From Candidatus Abyssobacteria bacterium SURF_5 (GTDB lineage Bacteria; Abyssobacteria; SURF-5), in the NCBI GenBank assembly GCA_003598085.1, contig QZKU01000114.1, positions 1 through 64,000 of the forward strand: DNA of 64,000 nucleotides, given 5' to 3'. The translations under genes were made by a program, and so were the position numbers. Each line of letters begins with the position of its first letter. Positions within the stretch are counted from its first letter, which is position 1. The notes under the pieces are model-generated. The model was not told the origin of the DNA, made no database searches, and was given only the letters and a program-made list of their open reading frames with translations. Positions 36,994-45,425 of the stretch are shown here, piece by piece.

Positions 36994-39060
36994 TTAGAAG
37001 CCCATCCAGCGCCAGTAGCCGAAGAAGGTCCATCCCCACAGCACGATGAAAGACAGGAGCAGAACGACCGACCCGTGAATCAGAAAGTCCTGCGTGGTCA
37101 CCAACTGCTCGCCCGTCTCCGGATCCTTTGCCATGCTGTACGCGATTGCATTGTTCGGCGTCCCAATGATGAGCATGAACGCGAAAGAAGAAGCGAAAGC
37201 CGTCGCCAACCCGACCATGATCGGGGAAGTGCCGGAGAGCGTCGCCATGGGAACCGTGATCGGCCCGATCGCCGCCACCGTCGCTCCGTCGCTCATGAAA
37301 TTCGTGATCACGCCTGAAAAGATGCTTGTGGCCACGCACAGGCCGATACCGCTCGTCATCACTTCGGGAAGCGCTCCGATAAATGCATCGGCCATCCACA
37401 GGGCAGCGCCCGTATATGCCAGTCCCGCTCCCATTGCGCTCGCGCTGGCATACAGAGCAACAACGTCCCAGTGAATCTGGTTGATGTCCCTCCACCGCAA
37501 AATCCCGAGCACATTCAATAGCACAATACACAGCAGTACAGGACCGCCCATTCCATACTTGCTGGAAACCGTCGACCACAGGATGATTAACAGGACCAGA
37601 ACCGCCGCCGTCCTGTACTCGTTTTTCGTCATTTTCCCTATCTTCTCGGATTCCTTGCGGACCTCGGCGGCCACATTCAGATTCTTCACTTTGATCTTCT
37701 TCCGGAACAGAAGGAAGAAGTACATGCTGATCACCAGCGCCATCACGGGAACCGTCGGCAGCCCATATTTCACCCATTGTGCGAATGGGAGCGTGATCCC
37801 GTAATCCGACAGGATGCCAAGCATCACCGCGTTACGCCCGCCGGCGGCAGGAGAGCCGGGCCCCCCCACATTGGCGACAAAGGTCAACATCAGGATCATC
37901 ATCACCGCCAGATTGCGATCCTTGTTGATGCCTGCGGCCCGTACCGCGCCGCCGTACACCAGGATGAAGATCGGTGCGATGAAAGCAACCAATGCGTGCT
38001 CCGAGAGGAACGCTGCCGATACCGCCAGCAGCGGCGCGAAGATAAGCGCCAGCTTTGCCAGTGAGGAGCTGGTCCCCAGCAATAACAGCCCGATTCTTCG
38101 GTCGAGTCCCGTTTTCGCAATCGCGGCGGACACGGCAAGGACTCCGAAGATGAATATGACCGAATCTTTTGCATAGGCCGCGGCAACCCGATCCGGCGGC
38201 AAAACTCCGAAGAAGTACATCAGCATTCCCACAAGAAGTGCGGTCACCCCGACCGGCATCGCGCCGGTCGCCCAGAAAAGCGCCGCGACCACCAGCGTCC
38301 CGATCATCACGCGCGCCCGAAAAGCCGCCTGCTTCGGGCTTAACCCGACCTTCACGTTCTTTCCATCTTCACGGGTGACCGTGTGCGTGTAACCGGCTTT
38401 CTCGCTGTAGTAATCCGTGATCGTCTGGCCGGCTTTCATCTTCCTGTATTCGGAGTAGCCCATGATCGACTGGGGCTGATTTTCAAGTTTCTCCGTGCTC
38501 AGGAGAGTCAGAAGCTTTTGTGGAGCCGGGGTCGCTATGATCGCCAGGAACAGCAACAGCCCCAGGATGATGTACATCGGCCGCGCATTATGTGCTCCAA
38601 TCAGCCAGCGCCTCAGGCTGCCCCGCTTGATGTGCGGAATTTCGTGCCGCGCCATCGCGTACACCCGCTCTTTCCGGGCCGCCTCGATCACCTCGACCAG
38701 ATCATTGAGCACGCACGGCTTCTGCATGTAATGAAACACGTCATATTTGCCGGTAAGACGCGCCGATTCAGTGCTGCCAAATCCAGTCAGCATGATCACC
38801 TGCACCTCGGGCCTGATTTTCTTGATCTCCTTCAGGGTCTGGATGCCGTCCATCTTCGGCATTTTCTGGTCGAGGATGACCACCTCCGGGTTTTTGTGGC
38901 GGACTATCTTGATAGCGTCCTCGCCATTGTCGACATCCCAGACCTTGTATTCGCGGACCTCAAGCTGCTTTTTCATTGCGACACGGAATTTTTCCTCGTC
39001 ATCAACGAGTAACACCCGTGCCACGCCGTCGGTGACGGCAGACGTTGCTTGTGTGGCCAT
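36994..39060 (-). CDS. receiver domain fused to an SLC13/DASS symporter (first of the cluster)
   Basis: 688 residues. Residues 14-130 are a full receiver: acidic pair D20/D21, phosphoacceptor D64 (VVILDQKMPKMDG), T92 (MLTGFGS) and K114 (QKP). A basic linker of 30 residues leads to helix 1 (about 161-178), a polar insert of about 65 residues, then the symporter core: DSVIFIFGVLAVSAAI, SEHALVAFIAP, FMSDGATVAAIGPITVP and the signature IIGTPNNAIAYS. ATG 39060 has GGAGGAG seven bases before it; the longer frame to 39108 lies inside the kinase gene. The receiver is cytoplasmic and covalently attached, so phosphorylation by the kinase encoded 2 bp upstream could gate transport directly. Confidence 0.95.
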   Translation of the reverse strand: MATQATSAVTDGVARVLLVDDEEKFRVAMKKQLEVREYKVWDVDNGEDAIKIVRHKNPEVVILDQKMPKMDGIQTLKEIKKIRPEVQVIMLTGFGSTESARLTGKYDVFHYMQKPCVLNDLVEVIEAARKERVYAMARHEIPHIKRGSLRRWLIGAHNARPMYIILGLLLFLAIIATPAPQKLLTLLSTEKLENQPQSIMGYSEYRKMKAGQTITDYYSEKAGYTHTVTREDGKNVKVGLSPKQAAFRARVMIGTLVVAALFWATGAMPVGVTALLVGMLMYFFGVLPPDRVAAAYAKDSVIFIFGVLAVSAAIAKTGLDRRIGLLLLGTSSSLAKLALIFAPLLAVSAAFLSEHALVAFIAPIFILVYGGAVRAAGINKDRNLAVMMILMLTFVANVGGPGSPAAGGRNAVMLGILSDYGITLPFAQWVKYGLPTVPVMALVISMYFFLLFRKKIKVKNLNVAAEVRKESEKIGKMTKNEYRTAAVLVLLIILWSTVSSKYGMGGPVLLCIVLLNVLGILRWRDINQIHWDVVALYASASAMGAGLAYTGAALWMADAFIGALPEVMTSGIGLCVATSIFSGVITNFMSDGATVAAIGPITVPMATLSGTSPIMVGLATAFASSFAFMLIIGTPNNAIAYSMAKDPETGEQLVTTQDFLIHGSVVLLLSFIVLWGWTFFGYWRWMGF

Positions 39061-39062
39061 AA

Positions 39063-40805
39063 TTAACTCTCCTCCGCTGAGTTCAATGGGAGCACAACAG
39101 TGAAACAACTTCCGGCGCCCGGCATGCTCTGAACTTCAATCTGTCCCCCCATCGCCTGCACTATGCTCAAACTGATGCTCAAGCCAAGCCCGGTCCCCTT
39201 TCCGACCTCTTTCGTCGTGTAGAAGGGATTGAATATCCTGGACATCTGATCCGAGGTCATTCCCTTGCCCGTGTCGGTAATGCTTATTCGTACATCGTTT
39301 TCATTGAGGCGGGTCGCCAGCGTGATAGTGCCTGAATTCACGATCGCATCGCCCGCATTATTGATGATGTTGAGGAACACCTGGCGCATCTGATCCGGGT
39401 CGACCTTCAGCTTCGGCAACAAAGGATCAAAGTCTCGCACCACCTGAATATCGGACACCGATAATTCGCGCTCCTTCAATCCGCAAATCACTTCCTCAAG
39501 CAGTCGGTTTATATCCGTCGGCGCCAGGCGCGGCTCGCTTTTTCTCACGAAATTGAGCAATTTCTGAGTGATATCGCGCGCGCGAAACACAGCTTCGTCA
39601 ATATAGTCAAGTTCCTGCCTGATCTTCTCCGGCGTACACTCCAGACCGAACTGGGGATCGAGCAGGTCCCGGATCACCCCGCATTCCGAGGAGATGATGG
39701 CGAGTGGATTATTGATTTCATGCGCGACGCCGCCGGCAAGCTCCCCGACAGCCACCAGTTTGGCCGCATGGAAAAGCTGTGATTTCAGTTCCTTGCGGGA
39801 TTCGTCAGTTGCCTGCGCCCGGCGCAGCAGCCTGTTTGTAGCCGCCCACGTGATCGTCGCCAGCACGACCACAAAGAGGCCGGTGACCGCGATCATGATC
39901 CGGCGAACGCGATACATATCGGCGTAAGCCACTTTGAGCGGCTGACGGACAACTAACACCCAGGGCGCCTCCTTCAACCAGGAATAGGCGAATAGCTGCG
40001 GGTCGCCGTTCGAAGCAACTTCGTTCGCGCCCGAACCGCTGCCTTTCGGCGGCATGTACGGGCTGATTCCAAGCAGGCCGCCCTCGCCTGGATCGACCAC
40101 CTGGTACTTCCCTTCCCGATTAATGAGAGCCGAATTCGCCACTTTCCCCTGACCAATCGTCCGTATGAAGCGGTAAAACTTGTCGGGGTCCAGGGTCGCC
40201 CGAACCACGTAAGCACGGCCTTCCACCATCTGTTTTACCGCAATCGTAAAGTGAGGCTTCTGGCGGAATCCAAGATAAATGTCGCTGATGTAGTAGTTCT
40301 GATTCTGACTCATCAGTGTCTGATACCATGCTTCCTTGCTGTAGTCTTTCCCCCGCAGATACGAGTAAGGTCCGGCATAGCCGATCTGCGTCCCCCTTTC
40401 ATTGAGGAAACCGACATCCACAAATGCATCGCTCATTTCAAGAAGCTGCTGCAACGCCTTGCCCATGTCTTCCTGGGCGGGAGGAAAATCCAGGTAGCTG
40501 CCATGAAAGAGATTGAATATATTGACCACCCGCTCCTGCAGGAAGAGGTCGATCGTGTTGCGCTGGGTTTCGGCCAATGTTGTCAGATGCAGCTTCCCGC
40601 TTTCCTTCAGCGTCACATTGAACTGAAAATGGAAGTAAAGAGAAAGAATTGCGAGGGGCGTCAGGAACGCGATCAGCAAGCCCACGGACAATCGGTGGCG
40701 CAGTCGGCGGTAGTATTCCCGCATTCCGACCCGGGGAAGCGGCGGGATCGTCCTGGGAGATCTGGGCCTCTCCGTTGGCTCCATGGTCTCGGCGCTCTTA
40801 TGCAT
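39063..40805 (-). CDS. dCache sensor histidine kinase (first copy)
   Basis: About 580 residues. Sensor between helix 1 (SVGLLIAFLTPLAILSLYF) and a second helix (IMIAVTGLFVVVLATITWAA), with AFVDVGFLNERGTQIGYAGP, YYISDIYLGFRQKPHFTIAVK. Kinase core: AGGVAHEINNPLAII, NIINNAGDAI, DTGKGM and GTGLGLSISLSI. The frame runs to ATG 40922, but the inferred sigma-54 start at about 40929 leaves that ATG almost no leader; ATG 40805 has GAGGAG five bases upstream and ATG 40883 has AGGAA, so 40805 is preferred. It ends 2 bp before the REC-symporter fusion, its probable target. Confidence 0.9.
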   Translation of the reverse strand: MHKSAETMEPTERPRSPRTIPPLPRVGMREYYRRLRHRLSVGLLIAFLTPLAILSLYFHFQFNVTLKESGKLHLTTLAETQRNTIDLFLQERVVNIFNLFHGSYLDFPPAQEDMGKALQQLLEMSDAFVDVGFLNERGTQIGYAGPYSYLRGKDYSKEAWYQTLMSQNQNYYISDIYLGFRQKPHFTIAVKQMVEGRAYVVRATLDPDKFYRFIRTIGQGKVANSALINREGKYQVVDPGEGGLLGISPYMPPKGSGSGANEVASNGDPQLFAYSWLKEAPWVLVVRQPLKVAYADMYRVRRIMIAVTGLFVVVLATITWAATNRLLRRAQATDESRKELKSQLFHAAKLVAVGELAGGVAHEINNPLAIISSECGVIRDLLDPQFGLECTPEKIRQELDYIDEAVFRARDITQKLLNFVRKSEPRLAPTDINRLLEEVICGLKERELSVSDIQVVRDFDPLLPKLKVDPDQMRQVFLNIINNAGDAIVNSGTITLATRLNENDVRISITDTGKGMTSDQMSRIFNPFYTTKEVGKGTGLGLSISLSIVQAMGGQIEVQSMPGAGSCFTVVLPLNSAEES

Positions 40806-40939
40806 TTCGCTCCTCGAGCCCGGCCACAGAGGTGGCATCTGCGGTTTGTACTTAACCGCCCCTTCCTCTTTTCGCCGGGTCATTGGTTTCCTGCTGTATG
40901 GATAGGCGGGAACCTGCTCCATACTTTCAGTTACCTATC

Positions 40940-40955
40940 TGCAATCGATATGCCG
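40940..40955 (-). promoter_or_regulatory. sigma-54 (-24/-12) promoter of the kinase-transporter cluster
   Basis: Minus strand CGGCAT-N5-TTGCA; GG and GC are ten bases apart, and only the first base departs from TGGCAY-N5-TTGCW. Predicted transcription start near 40929. It precedes 15 same-strand genes, ending with the porin at 21471, with no gap larger than about 90 bp. Confidence 0.7.
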
Positions 40956-41063
40956 AGTGAAGAAGAAAAGAAGGAAAAGCAAAATTTGCGGAAATTACGG
41001 GGTTTTTTTGCGTCCCGAATGCTGTGGGATCATCCGGAGAAGGAGTGATTGCTGACGAAGGAT

Positions 41064-41089
41064 TTTACAACTGTAAGGAATTCTGACAA
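41064..41089 (-). promoter_or_regulatory. candidate activator site upstream of the cluster
   Basis: TTTACAAC followed by TGTAAGGAATTCTGACAA (41072-41089, plus reading), the same 18-bp core as at 21406-21423. It lies 143 bp upstream of the predicted start at 40929. It is located just past the stop of the NtrC-type activator, the likely binder. Confidence 0.6.
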
Positions 41090-41107
41090 GGGAACCCCGA
41101 GATGTTG

Positions 41108-42538
41108 TTATTCCTGAGGCTGTTCGGAGGACTCAGTCAAGTTGCACTTTTCCATCTTGGCGTGGAGGGTGGGTCGCGAGATGCCCAGAAGCTTGGCGGC
41201 TTTCGTCCGGTTCCCATGCGTCAGATTCAGCGCCTCCGTTATCAGGAGTTCGGTGAAATGATCTATGAGAGACGAGAAAAGATTATTCCGTCCTCCGGCC
41301 ATTATGCTGCCGCGCACCCATTGGCGGATGCTCTCTTCTATATTCCTGTTGGCGACAACGTCCTTAGCCGCATCATTATGGACCGCCTGTGAGATATCCT
41401 CCGGCCGGATCGGATAGCCGCGACTGAAAATCAGCGCCTTCTGGAGCGTGTTTGCCAGCTCACGCACATTGCCGTGCCACGGATGATTTTCCACCATCGA
41501 CAACGCTTCATTTGTGATGCCGGGACTCTCCATCCCCATTTCCGTTGCGAAACGGGTCAGGAAATAATGGCAAAGCAGCCGAGTGTCGCCCTTGCGGCTC
41601 CGAAGCGGGGGAATCTCAATCGTGACCACCTTCAAGCGATAGTACAAATCCTCGCGGAATCGGCCTTCTGAAAGGGCGGCCTCAAGATTGCGGTTGGTCG
41701 CCGCCAAGATACGCACGTCCACCGGGATCGGCTCCCGACCGCCCAACCGCTCGATATTCTTCTCCTGAAGCAAGCGCAGGATTTTCGCCTGAATGCTCAG
41801 GGGCATATCCCCGATCTCATCGAGAAAGATCGTCCCCCCGTTTGCCTGCTCGATCTTCCCGATCCGCCGGGCTACGGCGCCGGTGAACGTCCCCTTCTCA
41901 TACCCGAATAACTCGCTCTCGAGCAATGTCTCCGGTATCGCGACGCAATTGATTACCGTGAACGGCTTGTCGGCGCGCAGGCTGTGCTGATACAATGCCC
42001 GCGCAACCAGTTCCTTGCCCGTTCCGGATTCCCCGCGAATCAGGACGGTCGCATCGGTCGGGGCAACCCGCCCTATGGCCTTGTAGATTTCCTGCATCGC
42101 GGGAGATCGCCCGATTATGGCTTCAGGCGCCGCCGTATCCGGGACCGAATCCATTTCAACGCGCGAGCGCATGAACCTGCCCGCCTCAATCGCCTGCTCG
42201 ATGAGACTGAGGATATCGGGAATGTCGAACGGCTTGAGGACGTAATCGAAGGCGCCCAACTTGGTCGCCTCAATCGCCGTGTCGGTCGTGCCGAAAGCTG
42301 TCATGATAATAACCGGGAGCTTGGAGTCGATCTTGCGGATCGCCTGGAAAGCTTCCATTCCGCTCATGCCGGGCAGGCGCACGTCCATGATGAGCAGGTC
42401 GGGAACGAACTGCTTGAGCGCCTCGATACCTTCTTCTCCGGAGGATGCCGTTCTGACCAAATAGCCTTCTTCCTGCAACAGCTTGTCAAAACTCTGCCGC
42501 AGTTGCACATCGTCTTCAACAATCAGAATCGAACTCAT
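41108..42538 (-). CDS. NtrC-family sigma-54-dependent response regulator
   Basis: 476 residues: receiver with D52 (LLIMDVRLPGMSG), AAA+ domain with Walker A GESGTGKE, sigma-54 contact loop KGTFTGAV, Walker B GGTIFLDEIGDM and arginine fingers, and a Fis-type helix-turn-helix at the C-terminus (GNRTKAAKLLGISRPTLHAK). The loop has GTFTGA in place of the common GAFTGA. It overlaps the kinase gene upstream by ATGA and ends 18 bp before the proposed activator site. It is the only DNA-binding two-component regulator in the window, so it probably drives the sigma-54 promoters at 40940 and 21277. Confidence 0.96.
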   Translation of the reverse strand: MSSILIVEDDVQLRQSFDKLLQEEGYLVRTASSGEEGIEALKQFVPDLLIMDVRLPGMSGMEAFQAIRKIDSKLPVIIMTAFGTTDTAIEATKLGAFDYVLKPFDIPDILSLIEQAIEAGRFMRSRVEMDSVPDTAAPEAIIGRSPAMQEIYKAIGRVAPTDATVLIRGESGTGKELVARALYQHSLRADKPFTVINCVAIPETLLESELFGYEKGTFTGAVARRIGKIEQANGGTIFLDEIGDMPLSIQAKILRLLQEKNIERLGGREPIPVDVRILAATNRNLEAALSEGRFREDLYYRLKVVTIEIPPLRSRKGDTRLLCHYFLTRFATEMGMESPGITNEALSMVENHPWHGNVRELANTLQKALIFSRGYPIRPEDISQAVHNDAAKDVVANRNIEESIRQWVRGSIMAGGRNNLFSSLIDHFTELLITEALNLTHGNRTKAAKLLGISRPTLHAKMEKCNLTESSEQPQE

Positions 42539-44148
42539 GCCGGTTCCTCTTTGATGGGGAGAGCGATGATAAAGGTGGCCCCCAGATTCTCTTCAGACCG
42601 CACCGTCAACCGCCCGCCATGTTCCTCGACAATCCTGGCGGCGATGGAAAGACCCAGTCCCGTTCCTTCCTCTTTGGTCGTGAAGAACGGCTGAAAGATC
42701 TTGTCGCGGATCGATTCAGGAATTCCAGGACCGGTATCGGCTATCTGGATAAGCGCCACCCTCCCAATCTCCTCCGCCAGTCCCTCTTCCTCCGTAATCA
42801 ATATCTTGCCGCCCTCCCCCATCGCATCACATGCATTTACGATCAGATTCACCATGACTTCCTTAAGCAACTCCGGGTCGGCATCGATACAAGGAATACT
42901 ATTGCGCCGCTCTCGCTCCAGCTTCACCCCATGGCGCTCCAGTCGCTTTTCCAGCAGTTGAAGGACCGAATCCACCGCATCAGATACGTCCACCTTCTGC
43001 ACCTTCAGCTTCGGCGGCCTCGAAAACTCCAGAAAATTCCTGACAATGTTGTCCAGATGACGCAGCTCCTCAGAGATAACGTCGAAATCGTCCCGCGCGA
43101 CCGCGGGACCAATCGACCGCTGCAGAGAGAACAATCGCATCTTTATTGACGTCATCGGATTGCGAATACTGTGAGCCGCTTCCGCAGCCAGCTTTCCTAC
43201 CAGAGCCATCCGCTCCGACTGCAGCAGCCGAGTGCGGCTGCGCTCCAGTTCCAGATGAGTCTGGTCGACGTCCTCCATCAAACCTCGAACGCCGCTCTTC
43301 AATGCAGCCACCTCATCAAGCGATCTATCGGACCCGTTTTTGCCGCTCGTCTGGATCGCCAGCCGTCGGATTGGATCAAGTATCTGCACCACCAGAACAA
43401 AGGAAAGGAAACCGCCGATCAGAACCGCCGCCGATACAGCCGCAGCGGCTATCCCGCGAAGTCCGCGCGCTTGAGCCTGCCCCCTCAACCACATCTCATG
43501 TATTTCCCGGTTGTGCATCTCGTTATACTCGCCGCACAATTCGAGAACTTTAGAAAACTTTTGCCTCAAATCCCGGTGGAGCTTCTCTCCCTCTTCACGA
43601 TGCCCCGATAAATATAAAGTAATGGTTTCATCCTTTCCATCGATATACGTCCGGTATTCCGCCTCGATCTTGTCAAGGATCTGCGCATGACCGCCAACGC
43701 ATTCCAGCGCCCGAGCCTCACGCATCCGCTCGTCAAAGTCCTGGCGAGACCGTCCAAGTTCTTTCAGCCAATCCGGATTCTTCTCAAGCAGATAGTATGA
43801 GACATAGCCTCTTTGATTCAAAAGAGCCGTTTCCAGCCCCTTCGCTACTTGAAGAGACGCCACGTTTTCCTCCAGCACGCTCATCAGCAGCTTTTCCATC
43901 CGGTAAGTGTACCAGATCATTACAATGCCGCCTGCGGCCGTGATAACAACAAGGCCTCCCAGTGTAATGAGGATCCGGGAGCGAAGCCCTAAACGACTCC
44001 AAAAAGCCAATAAACCGGCAGGCCTGCCATCGCTTTGGTTCCCGCCGGCGGGAGTAACGGTACTTAATTGATTATCCATATCACACGCGGAGCAACATCC
44101 CGCCTCAGAAAAAAGTTCCAGTGCACGCCATGCAAATAGCGCATTCAA
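42535..44148 (-). CDS. sensor histidine kinase, four-helix-bundle sensor, partner of the NtrC regulator
   Basis: 537 residues. Helix 1 about 57-80 and helix 2 about 235-258 flank a helical extracytoplasmic region (LQVAKGLETALLNQRGYVSYY), like 4HB_MCP or CHASE3-type sensors. A HAMP-like linker (ILDPIRRLAIQTS) precedes the H-box AAEAAHSIRNPMTSIKMRL and an HATPase with VNACDAMGEGG, DTGPGIP and GTGLGLSIAARIV. The start is unsure: the frame begins at 44148 and ATG 44079 (MDNQLS) is an alternative; neither has a strong ribosome site. Cognate of the overlapping NtrC-type gene. Confidence 0.92.
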   Translation of the reverse strand: MNALFAWRALELFSEAGCCSACDMDNQLSTVTPAGGNQSDGRPAGLLAFWSRLGLRSRILITLGGLVVITAAGGIVMIWYTYRMEKLLMSVLEENVASLQVAKGLETALLNQRGYVSYYLLEKNPDWLKELGRSRQDFDERMREARALECVGGHAQILDKIEAEYRTYIDGKDETITLYLSGHREEGEKLHRDLRQKFSKVLELCGEYNEMHNREIHEMWLRGQAQARGLRGIAAAAVSAAVLIGGFLSFVLVVQILDPIRRLAIQTSGKNGSDRSLDEVAALKSGVRGLMEDVDQTHLELERSRTRLLQSERMALVGKLAAEAAHSIRNPMTSIKMRLFSLQRSIGPAVARDDFDVISEELRHLDNIVRNFLEFSRPPKLKVQKVDVSDAVDSVLQLLEKRLERHGVKLERERRNSIPCIDADPELLKEVMVNLIVNACDAMGEGGKILITEEEGLAEEIGRVALIQIADTGPGIPESIRDKIFQPFFTTKEEGTGLGLSIAARIVEEHGGRLTVRSEENLGATFIIALPIKEEPA

Positions 44149-44227
44149 AAGCGACCGACCTCTTCACCGGGTCATTTTGTCGCCATTTTCGCTTTGATTG
44201 GGCTTTCATGGCGCCATGGGGTCCTTT

Positions 44228-44241
44228 TTATGATATCATAA
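44228..44241. other. 14-bp perfect palindrome in a divergent gap
   Basis: TTATGATATCATAA lies between the divergent kinase (44148) and thioredoxin-like (44416) genes. On the minus strand TTGTAA-N18-TATCAT overlaps it and could be the kinase promoter, so a repressor site is conceivable. No further support. Confidence 0.35.
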
Positions 44242-44352
44242 GAACTTGCTGATTTACAAAATGGTCCCAATTATACAGTGAGACGGAAAAAAGCCGCATC
44301 GATCCATGAAAAATCCGGCAATAATTTTTTTACCGGACTTTTCAAGTATCTG

Positions 44353-44381
44353 TTGACCGGAGAATCTCGTTTAGATATGAT
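44353..44381 (+). promoter_or_regulatory. sigma-70 promoter of the DsbA-like gene
   Basis: TTGACC (44353-44358), 17-bp spacer, TATGAT (44376-44381); predicted start near 44388, 28 nt before ATG 44416. It rules out the longer reading frame from 44278. Confidence 0.7.
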
Positions 44382-44415
44382 TTACCAGCCAATATCTGCA
44401 AAAAGGAAAGGGAAA

Positions 44416-45300
44416 ATGAAAATGAAAAGAATCGGTCGGTACGAATCCCAAAGCAGAGAGTTCATGGTCTTGCTGGTTCTCTTCTCGGTCTTGCTTTTTA
44501 CCCCGTCGGCGGACGCTGACTTTTCAAAACACATTGAATGGGAAATTGTTGAACGCCTTGAACTGGAGTATCCGCCGCTGGATGTGGCGGCATCGCCCGA
44601 CGGCAAACGGCTCTGCATCCTCTTACCGGGCGAAATCCTTCTGTATTCCCTCGCCGCGCAAAAAATAGAGGAGCGCATTTCCGTCGATGAAGGATTCGAC
44701 ATGATCGAAATCACCCGCGATGAGCAGATAGCCCTATTCAGCACCTCAATAAGAAAAATGAAATTAATTCGTCTGCAAGCAGTGTATGATTTTTCCGTCG
44801 AGGATCTCCCTCGTTTCGGGACGCCCGATGCTGCGGTCACTGTCGTGGTATTCAACGATTACCAGTGCCCCTATTGCAAGAATGTCGGCGGTCTGCTCAC
44901 CCAAATAATGGAAAAATTTCCGGGCCAGGTCAGCGTCGTCTACAAAAATTTCCCGCTCCAGATGCATAAAGCGGCTCGGCTGGCGGCAGCGGCCGCTCTC
45001 GCCGCCGAGCGCCAGCGGAAATTTCCGGAATTCCACGACAAGTTATTTGAAAACCAGCACCTCCTGAATGAAGCCAAGATCGAGGAAATAGCGCAGGGAC
45101 TGGAACTGGATTTGGAAACATTTAAGGCCGACCTGAAAGATCCGGCTCTTCAAGAAATTATCTCGAGGGACATCCGTGAAGGACAACTGGCCGATGTTCG
45201 GGGAACACCCACTGTCTTCGTCAATGGGAAACGTTTGGAACAGCGCAGTCTGGACGAACTCAGCAAAATGATCGAAGCTGAACTGGAACCACACGATTAA
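44416..45300 (+). CDS. secreted DsbA-like thiol:disulfide oxidoreductase
   Basis: 294 residues. ATG 44416 follows AAAGGAAAGGG and a promoter. A signal peptide ends at about ADA (MVLLVLFSVLLFTPSADA). Residues 45-130 are a small beta-rich domain (LDVAASPDGKRLCILLPG) resembling repeat-propeller blades. The C-terminal 170 residues are a thioredoxin-fold DsbA/DSBA-like domain with CPYC (VVVFNDYQCPYCKNV), YKNFPLQMH and GTPTVFVNGKRL, the latter holding the cis-proline. It acts outside the cytoplasm, oxidising or isomerising disulfides. Similar proteins with this propeller-like N-terminal part are common in Deltaproteobacteria-like groups. Confidence 0.88.
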   Translation: MKMKRIGRYESQSREFMVLLVLFSVLLFTPSADADFSKHIEWEIVERLELEYPPLDVAASPDGKRLCILLPGEILLYSLAAQKIEERISVDEGFDMIEITRDEQIALFSTSIRKMKLIRLQAVYDFSVEDLPRFGTPDAAVTVVVFNDYQCPYCKNVGGLLTQIMEKFPGQVSVVYKNFPLQMHKAARLAAAAALAAERQRKFPEFHDKLFENQHLLNEAKIEEIAQGLELDLETFKADLKDPALQEIISRDIREGQLADVRGTPTVFVNGKRLEQRSLDELSKMIEAELEPHD

Positions 45301-45368
45301 CGCTTTTTGGCAGTAGGAAAGATTTTCCCGCCCGCCCCACTCGGGCCGGTAAACAAGACTCTGCGCCT

Positions 45369-45397
45369 TTGACTATTCCAACCCCTCATGGTATAAT
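45369..45397 (+). promoter_or_regulatory. sigma-70 promoter of the PHP gene
   Basis: TTGACT (45369-45374), 17-bp spacer, TATAAT (45392-45397). Predicted start near 45404, supporting ATG 45426 as the gene start and not the TTG that begins the open frame at 45369. Confidence 0.75.
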
Positions 45398-45425
45398 CAG
45401 CGCAATAGCTTGGGTACAACAGACA

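Noticed and set aside
44149-44277. Possible sigma-54 element TGGCGC-N5-AAGCC before the NtrC-partner kinase
   Set aside because: The spacing fits, but the -12 half is poor and no shared upstream core is present.
45369-45425. Longer start of the PHP gene from TTG 45369
   Set aside because: These bases form the promoter TTGACT-N17-TATAAT, so the protein must start later, at ATG 45426.
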